Positions 14,592 through 24,652 are shown, counted from the stretch's first letter. The stretch: 64,000 nucleotides of DNA from an uncultured cyanobacterium (GCA_903917565.1 CAIXBB010000016.1:36666-100665); one strand, 5' to 3'. Notes: generated by a model from the letters alone, not told the origin. Numbers and translations: made by a program.

Positions 14592-16874
14592 ATGCTAGAA
14601 AGAATCCACCGTGTTAAGGGTATTGGACTTCTCCATGACGCAGACGGCCGGCAGTATGCATTAAAGAAGGCAAGTCTAATCTATGCCGATAATGGAGTAG
14701 GCAAGTCTACTCTTGCATCTATCTTTCGCTCATGCGCATTAAATGAGCCTGATTCGATTAATCGCCGAAGAACAATTAACGGCAGCTGCCAGCCCGAAGT
14801 TCTGCTTCAGTTCTCCAACGGTCTGCAATCAGTTTTCGCAAACTCTAATTGGGATCACCCATATCCAGAGCTACTAGTATTCGACGCGGAATTCGTAGAG
14901 CAGAACGTCTACGCAGGGGGGCAGGTAACGACTGATCAGAGAAAAAGCCTTCTGCAGTTTGCCTTGGGTACAAATGCAGTGAATGCTCAGCGCGAGTACG
15001 ATCATGCCGACAGTAACGCGTCTGCTGCAACCCAGTTAGTTCGAAATCTCACTAATCAGCTATCCGGATTTCATGCTGGCTTGTCACTACAGCAGTTTAG
15101 AAATCTTGCAGAAGTAGCGGATGCGGATGCCCAGATCGCAAGTTTAAATGAACGACTTGTTGAGGCTCAAAACATAGGGCTTATTCAAGCTAAGCCTTTG
15201 CCTGGGAAGCTGGTGGAGCCGGTATTTTATGTCGATCAAATCTTTGATGTCTGTCAACGTTCATTGGCCGATATTGATTTGGCTGCCGAGCAGCGTGTCA
15301 AGAAACATTTGGATTTCCATGGCCAGCCGAATCTTGAGCGATGGATAAGTGACGGCCACGTCTATGGCGAAAATGAGAGTTGCCCGTATTGCAACCAACC
15401 CCTTGATGGAATTGATCTTATTCAAGCCTATCGAAGCTACTTCAATCAGGATTACCGCCAGCTCAAGGCCTCGGTGGCTGACCTTGGTCGGCTAATCTTA
15501 ATTTCCACTTCTGAAGCGATTGCCGAAAGACTTCAGGCAAGTTTTTCCACAGCTAGCGCGATCATTGACGGATGGCAGGAACATGTAGATTTGCAAGCAC
15601 CAGAGTTTGACTTCGAAGCGCTGAACCGGACGCTGGCGGATATCAGAGGGCGTCTTGATGCCTTAAGATGCGCCAAAGAAGCTAACTTGCTTGAACCCGT
15701 AGGCTCCTGCGACGCGAAGAATGAACTAATTCGTGCTTGGGCTCAGCTCCTTGGAATTGTTAAGACTTGCAATGACGGCATAGACAAAGCGGTTAACCTA
15801 ATTTCGACATATAGAGCGGGCTTGGCTGCTGTAAATCTAGATGATATAAGGCGGGCTATTGCAAATTTAGAACTGGCCAAGACTCGGCATCGGCAGGATG
15901 TCCTGGATATTCTTGAGCAACTAGATGGGGCGCTTTTTCAGGAAGCTGCAATGCAAGCTGAAAAGCGAACCAAAAAAGAAGCATTGAATGCAATCATGCA
16001 AACAACACTTGAGCGTTACAAGGATAGAATAAACCAGTTGTTACGAGCTTTTGGAGCGCAATTCTCAATTCCAAACATAGACTTTAACTACAGGGGAGGT
16101 CTAAGGAGCAGCTACAATCTCCAAATGCGAGGAGCCAATATTGAGTTAACCGGGGGCATCCCGGACTTCAAGACCTCGTTGAGTGAAGGCGACAAAAGAA
16201 CATTGGCCTTTGCATTCTTCATCGCTTCAGTAGAGTCTAATGCTGACTTGGCTAATAAGATTGTTGCTATCGATGACCCCATGTGTAGCTTGGATCTGAA
16301 TCGCAAGCAGCAGACGCGTACGATATTGAAAAGAGTTCATGACAACTGTGAGCAGCTGATCGTCCTGATTCATGATATTCATTTCATGCGTAGCTTGCGG
16401 GATGAGATTTTGCGAAGGGCAGCGCCTCAAGATGTTGCGTGTGTGAAGTTAAAAACAGTTGCAAGTCGATATAGTGACTTTGATGCAATTGATGTCGACA
16501 AAGAGTGCGAGAGTGCATATTTCAAATGCCATAGAGTATTAGGCGAATACTTAAACGGCGCAGCCCAAAGCAGCATGGAGGTTGCTAGATCGATAAGGCC
16601 TATGCTTGAGGGGTATCTACATCGCCGCTTCCCGGGGCTGATTAATAGTGGTTTACTATTTGGACAAGTGGTTGATCATATCAACAGTGCGCCCCAAGAA
16701 AGTCCTCTAGCCCATGCACAGAACATTACTGCGGAACTGAATGAAATCAATGGTTACGCTGGTCAATTCCATCACGATACGAATCCATCTGCAGATCAGG
16801 TCCAAATCATAGATGGTGAGTTACGGCAGTTCGTTGAGAGAGCGATTAGAGTTGTTCATGCTGGTATCGCCTAG
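14592..16874 (+). CDS. ABC-type ATPase of the AAA_13 group, RloC/PrrC-like possible anticodon nuclease
   Basis: A 760-residue protein. Walker A at residues 32-40 (ADNGVGKST), a central CPYC motif at 264-267 flanked by helical regions (zinc-hook-like), an ABC signature near 530 (SLSEGDKRTLAF) and Walker B near 557 (IVAIDDPMCSLD). The C-terminal domain has Arg669-x3-Glu673 (RPMLEGYLHRRFPG) and His727/728 (GQFHHDTNP), the Arg-Glu-His order of the PrrC/RloC anticodon-nuclease triad. RloC proteins combine such an ATPase with a zinc hook and a tRNA nuclease. The triad spacing differs from PrrC, so nuclease activity is inferred. Codon use is AT-rich. Confidence 0.75.
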   Translation: MLERIHRVKGIGLLHDADGRQYALKKASLIYADNGVGKSTLASIFRSCALNEPDSINRRRTINGSCQPEVLLQFSNGLQSVFANSNWDHPYPELLVFDAEFVEQNVYAGGQVTTDQRKSLLQFALGTNAVNAQREYDHADSNASAATQLVRNLTNQLSGFHAGLSLQQFRNLAEVADADAQIASLNERLVEAQNIGLIQAKPLPGKLVEPVFYVDQIFDVCQRSLADIDLAAEQRVKKHLDFHGQPNLERWISDGHVYGENESCPYCNQPLDGIDLIQAYRSYFNQDYRQLKASVADLGRLILISTSEAIAERLQASFSTASAIIDGWQEHVDLQAPEFDFEALNRTLADIRGRLDALRCAKEANLLEPVGSCDAKNELIRAWAQLLGIVKTCNDGIDKAVNLISTYRAGLAAVNLDDIRRAIANLELAKTRHRQDVLDILEQLDGALFQEAAMQAEKRTKKEALNAIMQTTLERYKDRINQLLRAFGAQFSIPNIDFNYRGGLRSSYNLQMRGANIELTGGIPDFKTSLSEGDKRTLAFAFFIASVESNADLANKIVAIDDPMCSLDLNRKQQTRTILKRVHDNCEQLIVLIHDIHFMRSLRDEILRRAAPQDVACVKLKTVASRYSDFDAIDVDKECESAYFKCHRVLGEYLNGAAQSSMEVARSIRPMLEGYLHRRFPGLINSGLLFGQVVDHINSAPQESPLAHAQNITAELNEINGYAGQFHHDTNPSADQVQIIDGELRQFVERAIRVVHAGIA

Positions 16875-16903
16875 TCATGAAGGTAAGGGCTTGGAGGCGG
16901 GGC

Positions 16904-16995
16904 ACATGCCAACACGTTGCAGCTGATGTTTGACCTGTCGCGCGGTTTCGCTGCGTCCTCGCCTCAAACCCGTCTGAACGTGGGTGTTCTGCGCA
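16904..16995 (+). repeat. imperfect hairpin, possible degenerate attC
   Basis: Between the ATPase and helicase genes, AACACGTT (16911-16918) faces AACGTGGGTGTT (16977-16988), and GTTTGA (16928-16933) faces TCAAAC (16964-16969), giving a long imperfect hairpin with bulges of attC size. The outer boxes (TGCCAAC and GTTCTGC) fit the consensus poorly. The R'' predicted for cassette 3, ACATAAC, is absent, though ACATGCCAAC is at 16904. A decayed attC or a terminator-like structure are both possible. Confidence 0.35.
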
Positions 16996-17098
16996 CGATC
17001 AAGAGGGATGGATCGTCCGCCATTCCAAGTTACAATCCATGTCTGCCCGTGTTAACATTGGTTTAGCATAAACTCGGTAAGCTTAGGAGCATTAGGAG

Positions 17099-20000
17099 AT
17101 GGCGTTCTCATCAGCAGATGTTAATCGCTACCTTTTGCCTACGCTTGAGGGGTTTCGCAACAAGCTTCTAGATCTGACGTCTAGGAATAACCTACTCAAT
17201 CTTGCACTCTCAAGCAGAAGAACAGCAAGGCTGATGCGCTTTGTTGCTTGTGACCCTCAAGCCGTCCTGAATACTTTGTGCGCTGGCTACACGCTTGAGC
17301 TCAAGCCTCTTCCCGATCCACCTAAAGAGGAAGAGAAACTGCTGGAAGATGTTGAGTTTAAGACTGCTCTTCTTCGGGCTCAAGAAGAGGATCCCCTATA
17401 TCAGCAGATTCTTGCCGACAGTTCCGGCGACACAAGTTCTAGTCCAGCATTGGCGCAGGCCGAGGATCGTGTGCGTTCTAAGCTGAAGGAGGAACTTGAA
17501 ATGGGAGGCAAGAGCGGAGCGTCGCATAACTTGGCCAAATGGGCAGAAGAGCTTGGAATTAATCCAAGTTACGACTTGTGGTTCTCAGAATGGATCCCTC
17601 CTGATAGAAATGGTGCTTTGCAAGTGTTGCTGTTCTTGCAACGCTTGGAGCGCCTAGCAGAAGCCATGCGGAAGAGCGCACGAAGTTCGATCGAAGAAAC
17701 TGGAAATAACATCCTCTACTTGGCATTTGGTTGCTTGGAGTGGTCGGAGAAGAACAAGTCGTTCTTCGCTCCATTGATTCTGTTGCCTGTCGAACTGATC
17801 AAATCCACCACTCGCGGAGGGGCAAAGAGTTTCTCTTTGCGGAGTACGGAAGATGCTCCTGTGGGTAACGTCACCTTGAAGGAACGCTTGCGACGTGACT
17901 TTTCAATTGATTTCCCGCTGCCAATTCTATCTGAGGACGGTGGAGATCTAAAGAGTTACTTTGATCAGGTCGCTGAGGCTGTTGCCGACGTGGAAGGCTG
18001 GGCAGTACGCCCCAACCTGAACCTTGCCCTGCTGAATTTCAGTGGTCTTGGTCTCCATGAGGATCTTGATCCCCAGCTCGTGCAGTCATCAGTACTGGTG
18101 AAGAGATTACTGGCGGCTGAGTTGTCGGATGAAGAGCAAGGTAGTGAGTCGGAGGTTTTGGCTGAGGACGTCCATGTGGATCAGCCTTCAATTGCCCAAA
18201 AGGTTCCGATCTTGATCACCCAGGCTGACGCCAGCCAATTCGCCAGCATTGCGGATGTGATGAGTGGAAGTTCGATGGTGATTGAGGGTCCTCCTGGTAC
18301 CGGTAAGAGCCAGACCATCACCAACATCATTGCCAATGCCCTTTATGCAGGTAAGCGAGTTCTTTTTGTGGCAGAGAAGAAGGTGGCTCTTGATGTGGTC
18401 TATACCCGCTTGTCTGAGGCCGGTCTCAAACCTTATTGCCTTCGGATTGCTTCAGATAAGACAAATAAGCGAGAGATCTATGACGAGCTGAGAGAACGGC
18501 TTCTTCTACCTCGTCCTACACCTCCGAGACGGGATGCTGCCTTAGGAGAATTCAACCAGCTGCGTGACCAGCTGAATCTTTACTCCCAACTACTTAATCA
18601 AAGCCATGGTGCTGAGGAGGAAAGTCATCAAGAGCTTTTATGGGCTGAAGTCAAGCTGAAGCAGGAGTTGCAGCTTGCCGATCTTGAACTTGCAGGCTTC
18701 AAAGTTGATTTGCCCGCATTGACGTCCTATTCCGGCCCTCAAGTTGAGCAGGTGTCTGAGATGTATAGCGAGTTGGCAGTTCTAGTAGCATCGGTAGATA
18801 TTGATAGGCTGCATGATGTTTTTGTGGCCATCGGAGATCTGCCGGCTGATCCACTTAGTCGTGATCAATTGTTTGATTCGGTTAAGAGATGGGCAGATGC
18901 CCTCAAGATCATGGCGGCCCTGGTTGGGCAAGGAGAAGAATCAACGAGCTTATCGCTCCAGGATTTACGCCAAAGGGCCCGGGACGGTGCGGCAGCCGTT
19001 TCCCAACTTCCTGATCCATTATCTATTGGGCAAGAATCTCTGCTCCCCCTGCTCTCCAGTGCTGAGGTTTCAAGCATCGCGCAGGGTTTGTTTCAGGCTC
19101 TGAGGGCAGAACAAGCGAGCGCAGAAAAGCTCTTCTCCAGCTTCCTTCGGATTCCAGATCCTCTGCCAGAAGCAGGCAAGATGAATGATTTTCTGGCTCG
19201 CTGGAACGGGTGGACCTTGGGGACGTTGGAGATGCCGCAGACTGCCTCTGATAGGGAGCTACTGAGACAACGTCTTGAATCTCTGGGTGGACAGGTTGAA
19301 AGAATCCAAGTCGCTTGTGATGCCACGGGTGATGCCCTTCGGGTTGATCAGTATTCCCTCTTATCGATTCGGGCCCTTGCCTCAGTTCTGGATCGACTGA
19401 TTGCCCTGCCTGCTTGGGTATTGGAGCAGCGCGACCAGCCAATCTGGAAGGCCGATCCTCAACGGATGCAGGATTTGTTGACTCGCTATGCCTCACTGCA
19501 GAAGCAGCGGGAATCCTTGGGCCTGAACAAGACGCCATTGCCCAAATCCATTTCCACAGAGCAACTTCGTCAAGCCGCAGACCTTTTCCAGCAGTGTTGC
19601 GAGCGAGGGATGGCTGTTCATCTTCCGAGTCCCTCTGTGGCCAAGGAATGGGGAGTAATGATTTCTGGGGTTCAGGCGTTGTTCGAGCGGATCCACACTG
19701 CCGTAGAGCAGGGCGTCGCCGGCTACAGCCTAACCAGCTTCACTCTTGAGCAACTGCAGGCGTTGCCTATCGTGCTGCGCGCGGTTGGCTCCCTCAGCCC
19801 TAATGCGGCCAAGCATCGGAGTGGCCAGTTTTGGGATGCACCCATAGAGGCCATGGTTTCCACCGTTCAAGCCAAGAATGACTTGGAGCGAGCCCGCAGT
19901 GAGCTGGAACGAGACGGTTTGACCATCCCGTCTGATATCGATTCTCAGAAGCTGCGAGAGGAGGCTCAAGTCCTAGAAACGAGGAAAGGGCTGCATAAAG

Positions 20001-23000
20001 TGCTCAGCAGTTTGGCTGGTTCCTACAAGCGAGCTTCTGAGTTCGGTGAGAGATTAGGGGCAAGGCAAGAAGCGCAAAGGCCTCTTGACTTGCGACGGAT
20101 TGCTGATTTTCTTGATCTGCAGACGAGGTATCCAGTCGAGCTTGAGTCGCAGTGGTGCACGGACGGTCTGACCCTTAATGAAGCCGTTGCAGTGGTTCAA
20201 GAGCTGGCTTCATTTAAGGATCACCTAAGAGGTCAGTCAGCGATAGCCATCTTTCTGGTGTTGGCACGCACGGCACCCCTTGCAGATGCCCAAGCAGTGT
20301 TGGCGAAGTTTGATGATGGCCTGAATGGTGATCTAAATGCCCTAACCACCCATGAGTTGTTTACAGGGAGGTCATTAAGTGGTTTGACCCTGGCTGAGTT
20401 GCGATGTGAGCTTGAAACATGCCAACGGGATCAAGAACTGCTGGGAAAAGCGGCCCCTTACGCGGCGTGCGCCGTGGCCGCAGGAATTAGTGAGGGGGCC
20501 GAGATGGTGGGTTGGGCTGAAAAGGTGCTGAGGCTCCAGGAACTGGAGTCCACTTTCCCGTTTTCTGAGCTGGAGTCCCTAGTTGGGCCCTCCCCTGATC
20601 TTCAAAGGCTTCAGGAGGTAGTGACGGCAGCAATGAGCTATGAGGGTCTGGTGAGCAAAGGCGGATTTGGGAATCTTGACTCACTGCTTTTAAGCCTTGA
20701 GAACCCTGAATTGGACCGGCTTAGCGGGCTGGTTGGTAGACAGCTGCTGCCTCTTTTGGACTTACTGATGGCAGATGAAGAGTCCATCTCTCCACAAGAG
20801 GAGCAACTGCCAATTGGTCCGTTGCTGGCCTCGGTTCAACAGGCGATTAGTGATTACAATCAATTACTTAGAGATTGGACAGAACTTGGTCTGCAGGACG
20901 GCTTATCGAGAAGCGCCTTGTTCAACGCACCTCTGGATCTAGAACTCCATAGACGCCGACAGGCTGCGGTGATTAGTGCATCTTCCGATCTTCGTCAGCA
21001 GTTGGGTCCTGAGCTTGCTGGAGCTCCGCCGGAAACCCTGAAGGCTGTGTTGTCCTGGATTGCTCGGCTTCGGGAGTTACGGCTTCCCTTGGCAATGGAG
21101 CAGCGCTGCCTAGGGCCAGGCTCTGCTCAGTACATCGATTCGCAACGCGCACGAGGGGCAGACTTGATCAGCGCCGTTGAGCGCGAAGAGCAAGCTGCCG
21201 AGCAGTTCACCTCCTTGGCGGCGTTCAAGCCGCAGCATCTAGGTAGCGATTCGATGAAGGAGCTGGAAGTATTGCTTCATGCGGAGTTGATGATTTGGCT
21301 GGATTCGACCCTTTCATTACGGGGAGCTTTCCCACAGTGGGTTCGCTTCAACCAGCTAATTGAGGCCTTACCAAGCAAAGCAGACCGAAGTCTAGTTCAA
21401 GTGCTGATGGGCATGAACATCCCATCCCCACTCTGGAAGCCTGTCTACCATTGGAATGTGGTGCGCAGCAAATTGGGTGACATCGCAGAAGCCAGTCCTG
21501 CCATCAGGAGCCTTCAATCCGCTGATCAGGTAAATCGCCGCAAGCGCTTTCACGAATCGGAAGAGCAGCTCATGCAACTAGACCGCGCTGAAGTCATTGC
21601 CAAGATTCACCGTGATGCTAACGAGCTTCCGAAAGGCATCTATCAGGGTCGCCGCGGCGACTTCACTGAGTTGGGGCTAATTGAAAATGAAACCAATAAG
21701 CAGAAGCGGCATCGCCCTCTGCGTCATCTCTTCTGCTATGCCGGTAATGCTCTGCGTGGCTTGAAGCCGTGCTGGATGATGTCACCTTCCACCGTGGCCT
21801 CGTTGGTGCCGCGGGAAGCGATCGAACAGTTCGACTTGGTTATCGTGGACGAGGCTTCGCAAATGCCACCTGAACGTGCCTTTGGGGTGATCAGCCGCGC
21901 AAAACAGTGCGTCGTGGTCGGAGACCCCAAGCAGTTACCACCAACCAGCTTTTTTCAGCGCAGCGCCTCCTCAGAAGAGATGGAAGAGTCGGAAGAAGTC
22001 GACACCGAAGCCCTTGATGAGGAATCAATCCTCGATCTTTGCACCAAAACCTTCAAACCGGTGAGAAGACTGAAGTGGCACTACCGTTCCCGCCACGGCA
22101 GCCTGATTGCATTCTCAAACCGCCAGTTTTATAACAACCAGCTAGTTGTCTTCCCCTCTTGTGACAGGGATTTTGCAATCAACCGCCACCTAGTTGAAGC
22201 CCCCCGCTATGTGAGGAGCATCAACTTGCCGGAGGTGTCCCTTTTGTGTGATGTGGTGCTGGAGCAGCTCGAGCATCACCCAGAGCGCAGCTTGGGGGTG
22301 GTGGCCATGAACGAGTCCCAAGCTGATGAGATCGCCGAACAACTTGAGACTTTGTCCATTCACCATGAGGAGTTGCGGCGTCGTCTTGAACTCACTGACA
22401 GCAGCGAAGCGCTTTTCGTTAAATCGTTGGAAAAAGTTCAGGGGGATGAGCGCGACACCATCGTGATTTCAACCACCTATGGACCGGCAGAACCCGGGGG
22501 GCCATTGGCGATGCGCTTTGGGCCAATTAACCAAGGCGGTGGCCACAGGCGCCTCAATGTTCTTTTCACCCGCGCCAAGCACGGCATTGAACTTGTCACC
22601 TCTATGGAGTCAAGCCATATCCACCCTACGGCAACCTCCAGTCTGGGCGTTCATGCTTTGAAGGACTACCTTAAGTACGTTGAAACTAGGAGCCTCGATA
22701 CGGGCCGCCAAACCGGTCGCCCACCCGACAGTGATTTTGAGATCGTTGTCGCTGAGGCTCTTGAACGCCATGGGTATCGGGTCGAATGCCAAGTGGGAGT
22801 GGCCAACTATTTCATCGATTTGGCCGTAGTCCATCCTAGACAGCCCGATCTCTACCTCCTCGGTGTGGAGTGCGATGGGGCTACTTATCACTCAGCACGG
22901 GCCGCCCGTGATAGGGACAAATACAGGCAGGCTGTTCTGGAGAATCTAGGTTGGCGTATTTACCGGATCTGGTCAACTGACTGGTTTGAGAATGCTGAGG

Positions 23001-23053
23001 CAGAAACCAGAAAGCTGGTGGCTTATCTAAAGAGCATATGCAACAGCCAGTAG
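17099..23053 (+). CDS. giant DUF4011 / SF1 helicase / Vsr-like nuclease protein
   Basis: A 1984-residue protein. An N-terminal DUF4011 motif (FRNKLLDLTSRNNLLNLAL, residues ~20-40) is followed by SF1 helicase motif I GPPGTGKS (397-404), a long insert of roughly 1100 mostly helical residues, motif II DEAS (1584-1587) with GDPKQLPPTSFF, then WHYRSRH, QGDERDTI and LNVLFTRAK. The C-terminal domain is a PD-(D/E)xK nuclease of the MTES_1575/Vsr type (Asp1907, Glu1924, Asp1926 in LGVECDGATYH). This architecture is known from defence islands. Probably degrades or unwinds invading DNA; unproven. Start ATG at 17099 after AGGAG. Confidence 0.88.
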   Translation: MAFSSADVNRYLLPTLEGFRNKLLDLTSRNNLLNLALSSRRTARLMRFVACDPQAVLNTLCAGYTLELKPLPDPPKEEEKLLEDVEFKTALLRAQEEDPLYQQILADSSGDTSSSPALAQAEDRVRSKLKEELEMGGKSGASHNLAKWAEELGINPSYDLWFSEWIPPDRNGALQVLLFLQRLERLAEAMRKSARSSIEETGNNILYLAFGCLEWSEKNKSFFAPLILLPVELIKSTTRGGAKSFSLRSTEDAPVGNVTLKERLRRDFSIDFPLPILSEDGGDLKSYFDQVAEAVADVEGWAVRPNLNLALLNFSGLGLHEDLDPQLVQSSVLVKRLLAAELSDEEQGSESEVLAEDVHVDQPSIAQKVPILITQADASQFASIADVMSGSSMVIEGPPGTGKSQTITNIIANALYAGKRVLFVAEKKVALDVVYTRLSEAGLKPYCLRIASDKTNKREIYDELRERLLLPRPTPPRRDAALGEFNQLRDQLNLYSQLLNQSHGAEEESHQELLWAEVKLKQELQLADLELAGFKVDLPALTSYSGPQVEQVSEMYSELAVLVASVDIDRLHDVFVAIGDLPADPLSRDQLFDSVKRWADALKIMAALVGQGEESTSLSLQDLRQRARDGAAAVSQLPDPLSIGQESLLPLLSSAEVSSIAQGLFQALRAEQASAEKLFSSFLRIPDPLPEAGKMNDFLARWNGWTLGTLEMPQTASDRELLRQRLESLGGQVERIQVACDATGDALRVDQYSLLSIRALASVLDRLIALPAWVLEQRDQPIWKADPQRMQDLLTRYASLQKQRESLGLNKTPLPKSISTEQLRQAADLFQQCCERGMAVHLPSPSVAKEWGVMISGVQALFERIHTAVEQGVAGYSLTSFTLEQLQALPIVLRAVGSLSPNAAKHRSGQFWDAPIEAMVSTVQAKNDLERARSELERDGLTIPSDIDSQKLREEAQVLETRKGLHKVLSSLAGSYKRASEFGERLGARQEAQRPLDLRRIADFLDLQTRYPVELESQWCTDGLTLNEAVAVVQELASFKDHLRGQSAIAIFLVLARTAPLADAQAVLAKFDDGLNGDLNALTTHELFTGRSLSGLTLAELRCELETCQRDQELLGKAAPYAACAVAAGISEGAEMVGWAEKVLRLQELESTFPFSELESLVGPSPDLQRLQEVVTAAMSYEGLVSKGGFGNLDSLLLSLENPELDRLSGLVGRQLLPLLDLLMADEESISPQEEQLPIGPLLASVQQAISDYNQLLRDWTELGLQDGLSRSALFNAPLDLELHRRRQAAVISASSDLRQQLGPELAGAPPETLKAVLSWIARLRELRLPLAMEQRCLGPGSAQYIDSQRARGADLISAVEREEQAAEQFTSLAAFKPQHLGSDSMKELEVLLHAELMIWLDSTLSLRGAFPQWVRFNQLIEALPSKADRSLVQVLMGMNIPSPLWKPVYHWNVVRSKLGDIAEASPAIRSLQSADQVNRRKRFHESEEQLMQLDRAEVIAKIHRDANELPKGIYQGRRGDFTELGLIENETNKQKRHRPLRHLFCYAGNALRGLKPCWMMSPSTVASLVPREAIEQFDLVIVDEASQMPPERAFGVISRAKQCVVVGDPKQLPPTSFFQRSASSEEMEESEEVDTEALDEESILDLCTKTFKPVRRLKWHYRSRHGSLIAFSNRQFYNNQLVVFPSCDRDFAINRHLVEAPRYVRSINLPEVSLLCDVVLEQLEHHPERSLGVVAMNESQADEIAEQLETLSIHHEELRRRLELTDSSEALFVKSLEKVQGDERDTIVISTTYGPAEPGGPLAMRFGPINQGGGHRRLNVLFTRAKHGIELVTSMESSHIHPTATSSLGVHALKDYLKYVETRSLDTGRQTGRPPDSDFEIVVAEALERHGYRVECQVGVANYFIDLAVVHPRQPDLYLLGVECDGATYHSARAARDRDKYRQAVLENLGWRIYRIWSTDWFENAEAETRKLVAYLKSICNSQ

Positions 23054-23763
23054 TCGTCTTCTGGCGCGAAGACTGTCCAGCCAACGGCTAGTTTGAGCCT
23101 TATATCCGGCAAGCATCCACGGAGTCGCTCCTGCAAGCCGACTGTTCTTGTTGTGTTCATATGTGGTTGGCCGGCTCCTTCGATCACCGCCCGAATGAGT
23201 TGCCAAAGCCCATCTGCTGATTCCAATGGGGTTCTAATTGTTGGCAGTTTTGCTACGTTTCTCGAGGCTTTGTCTATTCTTGCTCTAGACAGGGGTCAAA
23301 TTGTGCCGACAAAAATGCTTTACACCCTGATGATGCCTATAAAACAAAGTTGCATGACGCGCTATCCTGTCATGTTCTGGGGCCGTTATTTGACGGCCAT
23401 TCCTGCGCCCATCCTCCCCGCGGAATGTTGACCGAAGGTGACGGGAAATGAGTTTAGGAAGGCTCCAGCCCTGTCCCTGGGCCAAGACGCAGAAGCTGCC
23501 ATTTCACGAGGAGAAGAAGAATGCTCATCTGAAATTATGCGTATATGGAATGGTTCTGTGCGCCTATCTTCAATCGTAACATCCGTTGGTCGAGGCCCAG
23601 GCGCCGTTCTTGTTCAACAACAACTTGGGCTGGTGCGTTAGGCGGAACGCAATACATTCGGGCTGGGGCTGTGTCTCTGGTCCGATCTGGACGCCATCGT
23701 CACCGTAGTGACCCCCAAGACAGACGCCCCAGTTGATCGCCCCCGGCCCCACCACCCTCCCCC
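23054..23763. other. 710 bases without a convincing gene; right edge of the island
   Basis: Short open frames here have no protein-like character. Composition changes from AT-richer to GC-rich near 23640. GTTAGGC at 23637-23643 repeats the left cassette core. GCCTATC at 23562 is one base from its complement and would give an 82-base site, but the internal pairing is lopsided. GTTCTTGTT (23606-23614) faces AACAACAAC (23616-23624), a small hairpin. No tRNA or integrase remnant was seen. Confidence 0.5.
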
Positions 23764-24652
23764 ATGGCCACCAGCGACTTCTTCCGTCCCGATTACCGCT
23801 CGGCCCGTGAGGCGTTCCTGGCCGCCGCCGTTGGCGCCGGCGCCCGGCTCACCAGCCATGTCCTGCCCGATCACCGCGGCCCGGCCGGTGAGCCGCTCGC
23901 CATCGATGCGGCGGCCCTGGGCCCCGCCGCGCCCGAGTCCCTGCTGCTGTTGATCTCCGGCACCCACGGCGTGGAGGGCCTGGCCGGATCCGGTTGCCAG
24001 GTGTGCGTTCTGCTGGATGAACTCCACGGCGCCCTGCCGGCCGGCGGCGGGGTGCTGCTGATCCATGCCCTCAACCCCCATGGCTTCGCCTGGCTGCGCC
24101 GCGGCAACGAACACAACATTGATCTCAACCGCAACGGCCTCGACTTCCGCGGCCCCCTGCCCGAGAACCCCGCCTACGACGCCCTCCACGACGCCCTGCT
24201 GCCCGGCCTGCCGCCGCCTGGCGGTGATCGACCTGCACACCGGTCTGGGCCCCTGGGGCTACGGGGAGCTGATCGGCAGCGGCAGCACCGACGACGACTG
24301 GGAGCGGCTGCAGCGCTGGTATGGCCCGGAGGTCACCCGGCCCGGCCAGGGCCCCTCCAGTTCGTCGGTGGTGTCGGGGTCGGTGCCTGTGTTTCTGCGC
24401 CGGCTGGCGCCCTCGCTGGAGCTCACGTACCTGGCCCTGGAGTTCGGCACCCGGCCGATCGCTGAGGTGCTGGCGGCCCTGCGCGCCGATGCCTGGCTGC
24501 ACGCCGTGCCCGATCGCCCCACCCCCCACCGCGAAGCGATCCGCCGCCAGGTGCGCGACGCCTTCCTGATCGACAGCCCCCCCTGGCGGGCCGCCGTTTA
24601 CGGGCGCTGTGCCGATGTGGTGCTGCGGGCTTGCCGGGGGTTGGGGGGGTGA
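23764..24652 (+). pseudogene. DUF2817 (M14-like peptidase family) gene, broken
   Basis: The first half (ISGTHGVEGLAGSGCQ, NPHGFAWLRRGNEHNIDLNRN) and the second half (RLAVIDLHTGLGPWGYGE, ELTYLALEFGT) are both classic DUF2817, with the zinc ligands of the M14 fold. They are in different frames and the switch is near 24210. The segment that normally separates ENPAYDALH from IDLHTGLG, some tens of codons, is absent. So an internal deletion with frame change removed the middle. No single frame encodes both halves. Confidence 0.85.

Noticed and set aside
23341..23351. AAAACAAAGTT resembles the end of the class 1 integron attI site.
   Set aside because: The following bases (GCATGAC) do not complete the GTTRRRY core, the match is short, and no integrase gene is nearby.
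23093..23431. A 112-codon open frame after the giant helicase.
   Set aside because: No ribosome binding site, no recognisable pattern and an amino-acid mix unlike neighbouring real genes.
23764..24465. The first open frame of the DUF2817 region as a complete protein.
   Set aside because: After about residue 150 the frame turns into Arg/Gly/Pro-rich shadow sequence while the true homology continues in another frame.
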